The notes under the pieces: generated by a model
Database searches by the model: none
Seen by the model: only the letters and a program-made list of their open reading frames with translations
What the model was told of the DNA's origin: nothing
Shown here: piece by piece, positions 39,688 through 49,871 of the stretch
Position numbering within the stretch: position 1 is the stretch's first letter
How the letters are laid out: the number at the start of each line of letters is the position of its first letter
NCBI GenBank assembly: GCA_024696825.1
Contig: JAILGL010000075.1
Span: forward strand, 1 to 64,000
Direction of reading: 5' to 3'
Length of the DNA: 64,000 nucleotides
DNA from: Lachnospiraceae bacterium
Lineage (GTDB): Bacteria; Bacillota; Clostridia; Lachnospirales; Lachnospiraceae
Translations under genes and position numbers: made by a program

Positions 39688-40618
39688 AGGAATAATCATA
39701 TATAATTCTTCAATGCTTACAGAGAAATTTTTAGAGCATAATAAAATGCTTATAAATGCAGCAAATGCACTAGGGTCTTCCCTTTTTGCAGTTAAAAATT
39801 CAGATATTATTTTTTCTATTCAGGGTGAGAATATAGAGCTTATATTTTCACCTGTTGATTTGAAGGAAATATCATATATTATATTCTGGGATAAGGATAT
39901 AATGCTTGGTGAAAATCTTCTTAGATACATTTTAAATAACAACCTTAATATACGGATTTTTAATAACCCTATAAGCATTGATTACAGCGATAATAAATAT
40001 AAAACCTATCTTAAAATATTAGATTATAACAGGGATGGAGAATATATAATAAAGCTTCCAAAAACCCTTATATATCCTATGACATATAAAAATGAAACGG
40101 TTATAACTGATGAATATATAGACCATATAGAAAGCTCTTTTAATTATCCAATTATAATTAAGGAGTGCTATGGCTCCTTTGGTGAACAGGTTTATAAGGC
40201 TGATTCAAGGGATGAACTTTCAGCTATAACCTCTATGCTTAATGGTCGTCCATTTATAATTCAGGAATATATTAAAAACAGTCATGGAAGAGATGTGCGT
40301 CTTCAGGTAGTAGGAGATAAAGTAGTTGCTGCCATGAAAAGAAGTGCCACAAATGAAGATTTTAGAGCTAATCTTACTAATGGTGGAACCAGTGAAAAAT
40401 ACGAGTTTTCTAAAGCTGAAGAAAGACTTGCTCTAAACTGCGCTAAGGCACTTAAGCTTGATTTTGCCGGTGTTGATTTACTCTTTAATGAGAATAATCA
40501 GGCAGGTATTTTATGTGAGATTAATTCTAATGCACATTTTAAAAATATAACTGATGCTACGGGAGTAGATGTAGCTAAGGAAATAATTAGTTATATACTT
40601 TTAAAAATCAAATCATAA
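39680..40618 (+). CDS. RimK-like ATP-grasp ligase
   Basis: IIIKECYGSFGEQVYKADSRDE, RPFIIQEYIKNSHGRDVRLQVVGDKVVAAMKR, FAGVDLLFNENNQAGILCEINSNAHFKNI. Confidence 0.88.
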   Translation: MTKGIIIYNSSMLTEKFLEHNKMLINAANALGSSLFAVKNSDIIFSIQGENIELIFSPVDLKEISYIIFWDKDIMLGENLLRYILNNNLNIRIFNNPISIDYSDNKYKTYLKILDYNRDGEYIIKLPKTLIYPMTYKNETVITDEYIDHIESSFNYPIIIKECYGSFGEQVYKADSRDELSAITSMLNGRPFIIQEYIKNSHGRDVRLQVVGDKVVAAMKRSATNEDFRANLTNGGTSEKYEFSKAEERLALNCAKALKLDFAGVDLLFNENNQAGILCEINSNAHFKNITDATGVDVAKEIISYILLKIKS

Positions 40619-40646
40619 AAAGACTAAAGATAGAAAGGACATTATT

Positions 40647-41927
40647 ATGTCTTACTTAAATGATATTTACTTAAAGGCAGGAATTGACCAGGAGTTAATT
40701 CAGGCTACAAAGCAAATCGAAGGAGAGCTAAAGGAGAGATTTGAAAAAATCGATTCCATTTCAGAATATAACCAAATTAAGGTTATTAATGCCATGAGAA
40801 AATGTGGTGTTAATACTGAATGCATGGGTTCTTCCACAGGTTATGGTTATGACGACTATGGAAGAGAGGTTTTAGAAAAGGTTTATGCAACTGTATTTAA
40901 TACAGAGGATGCTTTAGTAAGGCCTTCTATTACCTGCGGTACACATGCCTTAACTCTAGCCCTTCGTGCAGTGCTTCGTCCGGGGGATGAGCTTCTTTGT
41001 CCTGCAGGAAGACCTTATGATACCCTTGAAGGAGTTATAGGTAAGAATGATAAAAATACTCCTGCTTCCCTAAAGGAATTTAATATTTCTTACAAAGAGA
41101 TTCCACTTTTAGATGGTGGTTTTAACTATGATGAAATTAAAAAAGCTATTAATGATAAGACAAAGCTTGTGGAGATTCAAAGATCTAAGGGCTATGATAT
41201 GAGACCTTCTTTTTCTGTGGAAGAGATTAATGAACTGGTTAGATTTATAAAGGATATTAAGCCTGAGGTTATCATTATGATTGATAACTGCTATGGTGAA
41301 TTTACTGAATTAGAAGAGCCTTCAGGTCTTATGTGCGATATGATTTGTGGTTCACTTATTAAGAATCCCGGTGGCGGGCTTGCCCCTATAGGAGGTTATA
41401 TAGCAGGAAGTAAAAAATGTGTTGAGCTCTGTGCCAATACCCTTACAGCACCTGGGCTTGGTAAGGAGGTAGGCGCCACCTTAGGAGTTAACAGAAGTCT
41501 TTTCCAGGGCTTTTTCATGGCTCCTGTAGTTACAGCCGGTGCCCTTAAGGGAGCTATTCTTTCTGCGGCTCTCTATGAAAAATATGGCTATGAATGTGTG
41601 CCAACTGCTGCAGAAGAGAGACATGATATAATTCAGTCTGTAAGACTAGGCAGTCGCGAGAAAATGGTTGCCTTCTGTGAAGGTATTCAGGCAGGTTCTG
41701 CAGTTGACTCTAATGTCTATCCTGAGCCTTATCCTATGCCAGGGTATCACAGCGATGTTATAATGGCTGCCGGTGCATTTATCCAGGGCTCCTCCATAGA
41801 GCTTTCAGCCGATGGTCCTATAGAAGAACCATATGCTGTATATTTTCAGGGTGGACTTACCTACTACAATGCCAAACTCGGCATTCTTACAAGTCTACAA
41901 AAACTTAAAAATAAAGGTCTATTATAG
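40647..41927 (+). CDS. Methionine gamma-lyase family PLP protein (aluminium resistance protein family)
   Basis: VRPSITCGTHALTLALRAVLRPGDELL...GYDMRPSFSVEEI...DNCYGEFTE...GSLIKNPGGGLAPIGGYIAG. Confidence 0.92.
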   Translation: MSYLNDIYLKAGIDQELIQATKQIEGELKERFEKIDSISEYNQIKVINAMRKCGVNTECMGSSTGYGYDDYGREVLEKVYATVFNTEDALVRPSITCGTHALTLALRAVLRPGDELLCPAGRPYDTLEGVIGKNDKNTPASLKEFNISYKEIPLLDGGFNYDEIKKAINDKTKLVEIQRSKGYDMRPSFSVEEINELVRFIKDIKPEVIIMIDNCYGEFTELEEPSGLMCDMICGSLIKNPGGGLAPIGGYIAGSKKCVELCANTLTAPGLGKEVGATLGVNRSLFQGFFMAPVVTAGALKGAILSAALYEKYGYECVPTAAEERHDIIQSVRLGSREKMVAFCEGIQAGSAVDSNVYPEPYPMPGYHSDVIMAAGAFIQGSSIELSADGPIEEPYAVYFQGGLTYYNAKLGILTSLQKLKNKGLL

Positions 41928-41941
41928 GCTTATAATCTTGC

Positions 41942-41986
41942 AAAAGCTCCCTGTGTATGTTATTATATACGTTCGGGAGCTTTTTT
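41942..41986 (+). terminator. Rho-independent terminator
   Basis: AAAAGCTCCC...GGGAGCTTTTTT hairpin with T tail just after the PLP gene. Confidence 0.8.
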
Positions 41987-42006
41987 ATATTGGTAGAAAG
42001 GGTTTC

Positions 42007-42705
42007 ATGTTTAGTAAAGAAGAAGTTAAAAACAAAGGCACTTATTTACGTCCCTATGAAAAATGTAAAATATATGGACCTGAGTGCTTAACAGATGCGG
42101 AACTAATAGCTATCATTATAAGATCCGGGGTTAAGGGTATAAGCTGTGAAGAGCTATCCTCGGAAATAATTAATTCTCTTCCCGGGGCTAATATTAGTGG
42201 CCTTTTAAGATGTAACGAAGAAGAATTAAAGGATATTAATGGTGTGGGCGAGGTTAAGGCTATTCAGATGATTGCCTTAAAGGAAATTACAAAAAGAGTA
42301 ACCAACAAAAGATTTGTAAATAATGAGCTTTCATTTGACTCACCTGATGTGGTTGCAGATAAGTACATGAACATTATGAGAGAAAAGGAGACGGAAGAGC
42401 TTTTGGTCCTTCTGCTAAACGCAAGAAATGTTCTAATTAAAGAACTTTGGCTTGCTAAGGGTTCCTTTAATTCGTGTGTGGCCTCTGCTAAAGAAGTCTA
42501 TTATTATGCCATAAAGCATAAGGCCAGTGGTATAATAATTGCTCATAATCATCCAACTGGTGATCCAACTCCAAGTGACAGCGACATTTATGTAACTAAC
42601 AAATTTGTAGATACCGGTGAACTGGTTAATATAACCCTTTTAGACCATATTATCATCGGAGAGAATGTTTATTTCAGCATGAAAGAACATAATCTAATAT
42701 CTTAG
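42007..42705 (+). CDS. radC: RadC/JAB-domain DNA repair protein homologue
   Basis: LTDAELIAIIIRSGVKG, IIIAHNHPTGDPTPSDSDI, LLDHIIIGENVYFSMKE. Start taken at ATG 42007, not the listed ORF start. Confidence 0.93.
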   Translation: MFSKEEVKNKGTYLRPYEKCKIYGPECLTDAELIAIIIRSGVKGISCEELSSEIINSLPGANISGLLRCNEEELKDINGVGEVKAIQMIALKEITKRVTNKRFVNNELSFDSPDVVADKYMNIMREKETEELLVLLLNARNVLIKELWLAKGSFNSCVASAKEVYYYAIKHKASGIIIAHNHPTGDPTPSDSDIYVTNKFVDTGELVNITLLDHIIIGENVYFSMKEHNLIS

Positions 42706-42726
42706 GTTTAATTTAGTGAGGTCATA

Positions 42727-43740
42727 ATGATACAGAAGGTTTATGGAATAGACTTTGGTACTGGAAGTATTAAAATATATAGAAAAAAAGATGGCATAAT
42801 CATGAATGAAAGAAATGTTATTGCCACCATGGGTAAGAATGAGAATAAACGAGCCATAGCAATGGGAGATGAGGCATATCTTATGTTTGAAAAATCCCCA
42901 GACTCTATCTCTGTTAACTTTCCTATGGTTAACGGCGGTGTAGCAAGGCTTTCAGATATGATAATGCTTTGGGATTATATGGCGGCTGAGATTACTGCGA
43001 AGCCTAAGCTTAAGGGAGCAAGATTTTATATAGCTGTTCCTGCTGACTTTAATGAGGTTGAGAAAAATGCCTTTAAAAAGGTTATTCAGGAGGGTAACAG
43101 TAAACCAAAATCTGTAAAGCTTATAGATAAACCTATTTGCGATGCCTTTGGTCTTAAGATTGATATTGATAAAACAGCGGGAGATATGATAGTAAATATC
43201 GGTGCCGATACTGTGGAAATATCAGTTATAGCAGGTGGAGGAATTGTTGTATCAAGACTTCTTCCTATGGGCGGTAATTACTTTGACAGACAGATTCTTA
43301 ATTACATTCGAAAGGAATATAATTTTGTAATCGGTCTTCGTACAGCTGAAGAGCTAAAGAAAAAGATTATTACTGCCAATCCTTCTGAAAGGACGGCAGA
43401 TGTATTTGGTAAAAATATGGTTTCAGGTCTTCCTGAAAATCTTACAGTTCATTCTGAAGAAATATATCCTTTGGTTGAGAATGTTTTTGCTGATCTTAGT
43501 ACTCAGATAACTAAGATTTTAGAGCATACTCCACCGGAGATTTCAGCATCCATCGAGAATAACGGTATATATCTTACCGGAGGTTCTTCCTGGATAAATG
43601 AATTAGATCAGTTTGTAGCAGACTCCACCTATATGAAGGTTAATACAACTAAGTTTGCTCAGAAAACTGTTATCTCAGGACTTGGTTACTTAATTGAAAA
43701 CCAGAAGCTTGCAGATAAATATGCTTTACCACTTTACTAA
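42727..43740 (+). CDS. mreB: Rod shape-determining protein MreB/Mbl
   Basis: GIDFGTGSIKIY actin-like phosphate loop, MIVNIGADTVEISVIAGGGIVVSRLLPMGGNYFDRQI; followed by mreC and mreD. Confidence 0.88.
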   Translation: MIQKVYGIDFGTGSIKIYRKKDGIIMNERNVIATMGKNENKRAIAMGDEAYLMFEKSPDSISVNFPMVNGGVARLSDMIMLWDYMAAEITAKPKLKGARFYIAVPADFNEVEKNAFKKVIQEGNSKPKSVKLIDKPICDAFGLKIDIDKTAGDMIVNIGADTVEISVIAGGGIVVSRLLPMGGNYFDRQILNYIRKEYNFVIGLRTAEELKKKIITANPSERTADVFGKNMVSGLPENLTVHSEEIYPLVENVFADLSTQITKILEHTPPEISASIENNGIYLTGGSSWINELDQFVADSTYMKVNTTKFAQKTVISGLGYLIENQKLADKYALPLY

Positions 43741-43780
43741 TTAATTATTTTTTATACATTAAATGGAGGTATTCCTTAAC

Positions 43781-44653
43781 ATGAAATTTAACAAAAGGAA
43801 TAATATAACCATTGATCCGAAATACATACTTATAATTATTATTGTTATATGTGTAATTATTGCGGTGATTTCCTTTAGATTTGAGGATAAGATGACTCCC
43901 GTAAGAAATGGTGTTACCTCGGTAGTTGCTCCTATGCAAAAGGGTGTTAATACCATCGGTGTTTGGTTAGCTGACAAAAAGGACTATTTTACCACTATGA
44001 ATAAGCTGGTAAAAGAGAATAAAAAGTTAAAAAAGCAGATTAAAAAAGTTAATGAAGAGAAACAGCTTTTACAGCAGAATAAATACGAGCTTAAAAACTT
44101 TAGAAAGCTTTATGACCTGGATGAGGAATATGCCGATTATCCTAAGGTTGCAGCCCGAGTTATTTCTTCTGATCCTGATAACTGGTTTAATACCTTTGTT
44201 ATAGATAAAGGTTCTAAGCATGGTATTAAGAAAAATATGAATGTTATCGCCGGTAACGGATTAGTTGGAAGAGTAACAGAGGTTAAAAATTCTTATTCTA
44301 CTGTTGTTTCCATCATTGATGATGAAAGTAATGTTTCAGGTTCTGTTCTTAAAACCAAGGATCATTGTATTGTTTCCGGTAATCTTTCCACTATGAATCA
44401 GGGAATTATAGATGTTAGCGGAATCAAGGCAGATTCAAAGGTTAAGGATGGATATGAGGTTGTGACCTCTCAGATTAGTGACAGATATCTTCCTGGAATC
44501 TTAATTGGTTATGTTAAGGATGTGAAAAAGGATTCTTCAAACCTTACACTTACAGGCTCACTTGTGCCTGCAGTTGACTTCACAAATCTTGAGATGGTTC
44601 TTGTTATAACCGAGCTTAAGGATTCAGAAGATTTGGAGGAGATGCTTAAGTGA
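43781..44653 (+). CDS. mreC: Rod shape-determining protein MreC
   Basis: One TM, coiled coil, ARVISSDPDNWFNTFVIDKGSKHGIKKNMNVIAGNGLVGRVTEV. GGAGGT SD upstream of ATG 43781. Confidence 0.93.
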   Translation: MKFNKRNNITIDPKYILIIIIVICVIIAVISFRFEDKMTPVRNGVTSVVAPMQKGVNTIGVWLADKKDYFTTMNKLVKENKKLKKQIKKVNEEKQLLQQNKYELKNFRKLYDLDEEYADYPKVAARVISSDPDNWFNTFVIDKGSKHGIKKNMNVIAGNGLVGRVTEVKNSYSTVVSIIDDESNVSGSVLKTKDHCIVSGNLSTMNQGIIDVSGIKADSKVKDGYEVVTSQISDRYLPGILIGYVKDVKKDSSNLTLTGSLVPAVDFTNLEMVLVITELKDSEDLEEMLK

Positions 44654-45195
44654 AAAAATACATTTTTGCATTCATAACTACTATTGTTATGTTTTTACTT
44701 CAAACCACAATATTTCCAAGAATTGCCATTAAGGATGTTATGCCAAATCTTTTACTGGTATGTGTAACAGTTTTTGGCTTTGTCTATGGAAGACGACTGG
44801 GAATGTTTACAGGTGTTTTATGTGGCATCCTTCACGATGTTATGTATAGCAGTGTAATTGGTTTGGTTGTTATATTATATGTTTTAATTGCTTATGTAAA
44901 TGGTTCTGTAATCAAGCAGTATTTTAGTAAGAATTATATAATTCTTGTAGTTACATTTGCATTAAGTGATTTAGCTTTTAATTTGTTATATTTTATTACC
45001 AGATTTCTTCTTAGAGGAAGAATCGAATTTATAACATTTTTTGTTCAAATCATGCTGCCGGAAATGATTTATACAAGTATCTGGGGATTAATTATATTTT
45101 CCATCGTAAGCCTTATCGATAAGAAAATATATCCACCTAGAGAAGTATTTGCAAAGGTCGGCGATGTTAAGATTAAGAGTCAAATAAAGGAGTAA
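44650..45195 (+). CDS. mreD: Rod shape-determining protein MreD
   Basis: Small multi-TM protein, 4-bp overlap with mreC, upstream of mrdA. Confidence 0.9.
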   Translation: MKKYIFAFITTIVMFLLQTTIFPRIAIKDVMPNLLLVCVTVFGFVYGRRLGMFTGVLCGILHDVMYSSVIGLVVILYVLIAYVNGSVIKQYFSKNYIILVVTFALSDLAFNLLYFITRFLLRGRIEFITFFVQIMLPEMIYTSIWGLIIFSIVSLIDKKIYPPREVFAKVGDVKIKSQIKE

Positions 45196-45198
45196 CCC

Positions 45199-48054
45199 AT
45201 GTGGGAAACCATTAAAACATATCTGGAAAAGTTTTTTAATAACAGATTACGTCCTATTACAGTTGTATATATACTCCTTCTTTCAATACTTGTTAACCGT
45301 ATGTTTGTTTTGCAGATTGCAAAGGTTGAAAAGTATGAAACTGCTGCAGATAACCTAACTCAGAAAACAAGGCTTATTAAGGCTACCAGAGGTAAGATAT
45401 ACGATTGTAACGGTAAGCTTTTAGCTTATAATAAATTATCATATAACGTTGTTCTAAAGGATTATGATGAGATTAATAATATGGAATCCGAGGAGAAAAA
45501 CTCACTTATTTATTATCTTATCAGACTAATTGAAAGTAATAAGGATACCATTGATATTGATTTTGGTATTACCATGAATAAAAATGGTAAGATGGAATAT
45601 TCCTTGGATGGTAATCCATTGCTGCTTTTTAAATCTGAGGTCTTTGCTGTTAAAAATGGTATTCAGGGCCTTACGGATGAGCAGAAGGAAATGGATGCAA
45701 GGGAGCTTTTTGAATACTTAAGAGAAGAGAAAAAAGCTAATACCACAAGCTTTGGAATTGATGAAAAATATGATGATAAAACAGCACTTAAAATCATGGC
45801 TATAAGATATGCTTTATTTATAAATCGTTATAAGGAGTATATGCCTATAGTTGTTTCTAAAAATATTAAGAATGAAACGGTTGCAGCCATAGAAGAAAAC
45901 TCTATGGATTTACCAGGTGTTGATATTTCACAGGATACCACCAGAAAGTATAAGAAGAGTAAGTATTTTGCTCATATGCTTGGTTATACAGGAACTGTAT
46001 CCGATGAAAAGCTTGAAGAGCTTAATAAAAACAATAAGGGTGATGAATATACCTCAGAAGATCAGGTAGGTATCTCAGGTCTTGAAAGCACCTTTGAAAA
46101 ATATCTTCGTGGTAAAAAGGGTAAAGAAAAGCTTGTTGTAGATGCTAATACCAGTAATGTTATAACCTATTCCAGTGTTGAAGCGCCGGAAGCAGGAAAT
46201 GACTTATACCTTACCATAGATGCAGATCTTCAGGAGGAGTGCTATAAGCTTTTAGAAGAGCATATTGCAGGTATCCTGGTATCTAAGATTACTCAGGGTA
46301 CTGACGCAGGAACCAGAGGCCATTCCTCTAAGGATATTAAGGTTCCAATCTATGATGTTTACAATGCTCTTATTTGTAACAATATAGTTAACCCTTCAAG
46401 ATTTACCGATAGTGCGGCTTCTCCTTTAGAGAAGAAAACCTATAAGAAGTTTAAGAGAAAAAGAAAAGTTATATTTAAAAAAATGAGAAAATATCTTGCT
46501 TATAATTCTAATAAGACCAATGATGATCTCACAAAATATAACAAGGATTTCTTAGAATATTTTTATGAATTTATTAGAGAAAATGAGATAATAAAATCCT
46601 CTAAAATTAAGACCAGTGATTCTTATTACAGGGATTATAAAAACGATAGAATAAGCCTTTCTAAGTTCCTGCAACACTGCATTTCAAAGAACATGGTTGA
46701 TCTATCCTTACTTAAGGTTGGAGATAATTATTATAGTACAGAGGAAATATATGAGAAGCTTTTAGATTATACCTTTAAGCAGTTAGAAAAGGATAATAAA
46801 TTCTCCAAAAAGATTTACAGCTATCTCATTTATCACTATGAGCTTTCAGGTAAGGATATATGCCTTATGCTTTTTGATCAGGGTGATATAAAATATAACG
46901 AACATGATTATCAGAAGCTTAAAAGAGGTGTTATTTCTTCCTACAGCTTTATTATGAAAAAGCTTAAGAAGTTAGAGATTACACCTGGTGAATTAGGCCT
47001 TGACCCTTGCTCCGGTTCAGTGGTTATTACTGATGTTAAAACCGGTGATGTTAAGGCTATGGTCACCTATCCAAGCTATGACAATAATAAAATGGCTAAT
47101 CAGGTAGATTCTGAGTATTTCTATACTTACCTTACTGAGAATTCTTCCTCACCGTTAATTAACAGACCTACCCAGCAAAAGCTTGCTCCAGGTTCTACCT
47201 TCAAGGTAGTTTCCTCTATAGCAGGTATGGAAGAGGGTGTTATTACTCCGGATTCAAGAATTTTAGATAAGACAGTATTTACTGAAATTACTCCTTCACC
47301 TAAGGACTGGACCACAGTTTCCCATGGTAACATCAATGTTTCCCAGGCTATCGGAGTTTCCTGTAACTATTTCTTCTATACAGTTGGTTACAGACTTGCA
47401 GGTACCTATAAGGGCACTGTTAACAATAAACGTGGTCTTTCAAGGCTTAAGAAATACGCAGAAATGTTTGGACTTACAGATAAGTCCGGTGTGGAGGTTC
47501 AGGAAACTGAGCCATCCTTCTCAACTACTGATATCGTAAGAACTGCTATCGGACAGGCTACTAACAGTTATACTCCGGTACAGCTTTCAAGATATATAAC
47601 TACTGTTGCTAACAAGGGAACCTGTTATAATCTTACTCTTATTGATAAGGTTAAGGACATTAATGGTAAAACAGTTCTTAAGAAAAAACCTGATGTACGA
47701 AATAAGGTTGAGATTAATGATTCCTCCTGGACAGCAGTTCATAAGGGTATGAGACTTGTGGTAAATGGACCTGAAAGCTCTATTAATGAGTATTTTGACA
47801 GGTTAAAGGTTGATGTGGCAGGTAAAACCGGTACTGCTCAGCAGACCACCCTTCACGCTAACCACGCTTACTTCGTTTCATTTGCACCTTATAACAAGCC
47901 TAAAATCTGTGTTACCACAGTTATTCCTAATGGTTATGCTTCAGCAAATGCGGCCTATGCAGCCAGTGATATTTATAAATATTACTTCAGTAGCCGTAAG
48001 AAGAAGGTTTCCGGTGGAATCAAGGTGGATTCAGATGCTAAGGTTACAGACTAG
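45199..48054 (+). CDS. mrdA: Penicillin-binding protein 2 (class B transpeptidase)
   Basis: LAPGSTFKVVSS (SxxK), SCN, AGKTGTAQQTT (KTG), PBP dimer domain TRGKIYDCNGKLLAYN. Confidence 0.93.
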   Translation: MWETIKTYLEKFFNNRLRPITVVYILLLSILVNRMFVLQIAKVEKYETAADNLTQKTRLIKATRGKIYDCNGKLLAYNKLSYNVVLKDYDEINNMESEEKNSLIYYLIRLIESNKDTIDIDFGITMNKNGKMEYSLDGNPLLLFKSEVFAVKNGIQGLTDEQKEMDARELFEYLREEKKANTTSFGIDEKYDDKTALKIMAIRYALFINRYKEYMPIVVSKNIKNETVAAIEENSMDLPGVDISQDTTRKYKKSKYFAHMLGYTGTVSDEKLEELNKNNKGDEYTSEDQVGISGLESTFEKYLRGKKGKEKLVVDANTSNVITYSSVEAPEAGNDLYLTIDADLQEECYKLLEEHIAGILVSKITQGTDAGTRGHSSKDIKVPIYDVYNALICNNIVNPSRFTDSAASPLEKKTYKKFKRKRKVIFKKMRKYLAYNSNKTNDDLTKYNKDFLEYFYEFIRENEIIKSSKIKTSDSYYRDYKNDRISLSKFLQHCISKNMVDLSLLKVGDNYYSTEEIYEKLLDYTFKQLEKDNKFSKKIYSYLIYHYELSGKDICLMLFDQGDIKYNEHDYQKLKRGVISSYSFIMKKLKKLEITPGELGLDPCSGSVVITDVKTGDVKAMVTYPSYDNNKMANQVDSEYFYTYLTENSSSPLINRPTQQKLAPGSTFKVVSSIAGMEEGVITPDSRILDKTVFTEITPSPKDWTTVSHGNINVSQAIGVSCNYFFYTVGYRLAGTYKGTVNNKRGLSRLKKYAEMFGLTDKSGVEVQETEPSFSTTDIVRTAIGQATNSYTPVQLSRYITTVANKGTCYNLTLIDKVKDINGKTVLKKKPDVRNKVEINDSSWTAVHKGMRLVVNGPESSINEYFDRLKVDVAGKTGTAQQTTLHANHAYFVSFAPYNKPKICVTTVIPNGYASANAAYAASDIYKYYFSSRKKKVSGGIKVDSDAKVTD

Positions 48055-48131
48055 GTTTTAAGCTTTGTTTTTACTTGTGTTTTAGCTTTTAAATTTTGTT
48101 TTAAGTTTTAGTTTAAGAGGTTTTATAATTA

Positions 48132-49349
48132 ATGTTAAAGATACTTAAAAAATATGATTGGAAGAGGATTGATGTAGTTCTAATCTTTATGGTTTTATCT
48201 CTCTGTGCTATCGGTGTTTTCGCCGTTAGACAGGCAGGTGGGGCTGATAAGGGTCCTGGCTACATGAAAAACCAGCTTTTTGGTATAGCTCTCGGCATAG
48301 TTATAATTCTTATAATCATGGTTATGGATTATCATTTTATATGCCGTTTCGCTCCAATTTACTATGTTGGTGGTGTTTTACTTACACTTGCTACCCATAC
48401 ACCTCTCGGAAACGATCATACAACTGACGCTGTAAGATGGATAGATTTAGGTCCTATTACTTTCCAGCCTTCCGAGCTTATGAAGGTAATATTCATCATA
48501 TTTATCGGTTGGATTTATGAGAGGTGGCATAAAAAAGTTTATAAAATATCAACTCTTGTAAAGGTCTTTTTACTTACACTTATACCAATGCTTGCAATCC
48601 TTTCACAGCCCGACCTTTCATCAAGTCTTGTGGTGTTCTTTATCATGCTTTCAGTAGCATTTGCCGCAGGTACTTCCTATAGAATTTTCGGCTGGGTTTT
48701 CGGTATTACAATACCGGTTTTAGGATTATCACTTTGGTATTTTACAAGACCATTTTCATTTTCCTATAAATATCTTTACGAGAATATTTACCAGTTCAGG
48801 CGTATTGTTGCATGGATTAATCCTGATACTCAAAACGCCATGGACGCTAACTACCAGCAGCTTCGTTCTGTAAGTTCCATAGCTTCCGGTAAGCTTTATG
48901 GTAAATTCCTTGTGGATGGTGGAGTTGGTTCAAGAGTATATAATACTGTTTACGTTAAGGAGAGTGACTTCGTCTGGTCAGTTATCGGCGAAGAATTCGG
49001 ATTTTTGGGTTGTTTATTAGTTCTTATTCTCTATGCAATTCTTATTATAAGATGCATAAGAATCAGTAAACAGGCGCAAAGCTTCCAGGGACGAATGATT
49101 GCAATTGGTGTAGCTGCAATGTTTGTGTTCCAGGTATTTACAAATATAAGCGTTGCTACCTTTATGTTCCCAAATACCGGACTTCCTCTGCCTTTCCTAA
49201 GTAATGGTCTAAGTTCCATGGTTTCCGCTATGATTGGTATAGGTCTGGTTATGAATATCAGTATTCAGCCAAACAAGTCATCAAAGGGCGGTTTACATCT
49301 TAGATCAAGCTATGATGATTTTTACTCAATTGAGGATGAAATGTTTTAA
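48132..49349 (+). CDS. rodA: FtsW/RodA/SpoVE family glycosyltransferase
   Basis: WIDLGPITFQPSELMKV, SQPDLSSSLVV, FVWSVIGEEFGFLG, PNTGLPLPFLSNGLSS. Confidence 0.94.
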   Translation: MLKILKKYDWKRIDVVLIFMVLSLCAIGVFAVRQAGGADKGPGYMKNQLFGIALGIVIILIIMVMDYHFICRFAPIYYVGGVLLTLATHTPLGNDHTTDAVRWIDLGPITFQPSELMKVIFIIFIGWIYERWHKKVYKISTLVKVFLLTLIPMLAILSQPDLSSSLVVFFIMLSVAFAAGTSYRIFGWVFGITIPVLGLSLWYFTRPFSFSYKYLYENIYQFRRIVAWINPDTQNAMDANYQQLRSVSSIASGKLYGKFLVDGGVGSRVYNTVYVKESDFVWSVIGEEFGFLGCLLVLILYAILIIRCIRISKQAQSFQGRMIAIGVAAMFVFQVFTNISVATFMFPNTGLPLPFLSNGLSSMVSAMIGIGLVMNISIQPNKSSKGGLHLRSSYDDFYSIEDEMF

Positions 49350-49355
49350 ATTCTC

Positions 49356-49384
49356 TTGTGTCAATAGGTGAAAAATGCTATAAT
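49356..49384 (+). promoter_or_regulatory. Candidate extended -10 promoter upstream of mgsA (TTGTGT-17-TATAAT)
   Basis: TTGTGT 49356-49361, TATAAT 49379-49384 preceded by TGC. Confidence 0.55.
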
Positions 49385-49434
49385 AAAGATTGGGTTTACA
49401 ACGGATTTAGGTATTTTATTTTAAGGGGGCAAAT

Positions 49435-49830
49435 ATGAATATTGGGGTTGTTGCACACGATTCAAAAAAGATTCTCATGCAGAATTTTTCCATTGCATAT
49501 AGGGGAATCTTAAGCAAACATGACATTTATGCAACGGGAACTACAGGAAGACTTATAGAAGAGGTCACTAATCTGACCATTCACAAGTATCTTGCAGGTC
49601 ACTTGGGAGGCGAGCAGCAGCTTGCTTCACAGATTGAGCATAATCAGATTGATATGGTTATATTTTTGAGAGATCCAAACTCTCCAAAACAGCATGAGCC
49701 TGACGTTTATAACGTTATGCATCTTTGCGATACCTATAACATTCCATATGCTACTAATCTGGCAACTGCAGAGCTTTTGGTTAAAGCTCTTGACAGAGGC
49801 GATCTTGAGTGGCGCGAGGCTGTTAGATAA
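49435..49830 (+). CDS. mgsA: Methylglyoxal synthase
   Basis: VAHDSKK, ATGTTGRLIEE, GHLGGEQQLASQI, VIFLRDPNSPKQHEPDV. Confidence 0.96.
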   Translation: MNIGVVAHDSKKILMQNFSIAYRGILSKHDIYATGTTGRLIEEVTNLTIHKYLAGHLGGEQQLASQIEHNQIDMVIFLRDPNSPKQHEPDVYNVMHLCDTYNIPYATNLATAELLVKALDRGDLEWREAVR

Positions 49831-49871
49831 ATCTCTATAATAGTTTTCGTTTTATTTTAAGGTGAATAATT

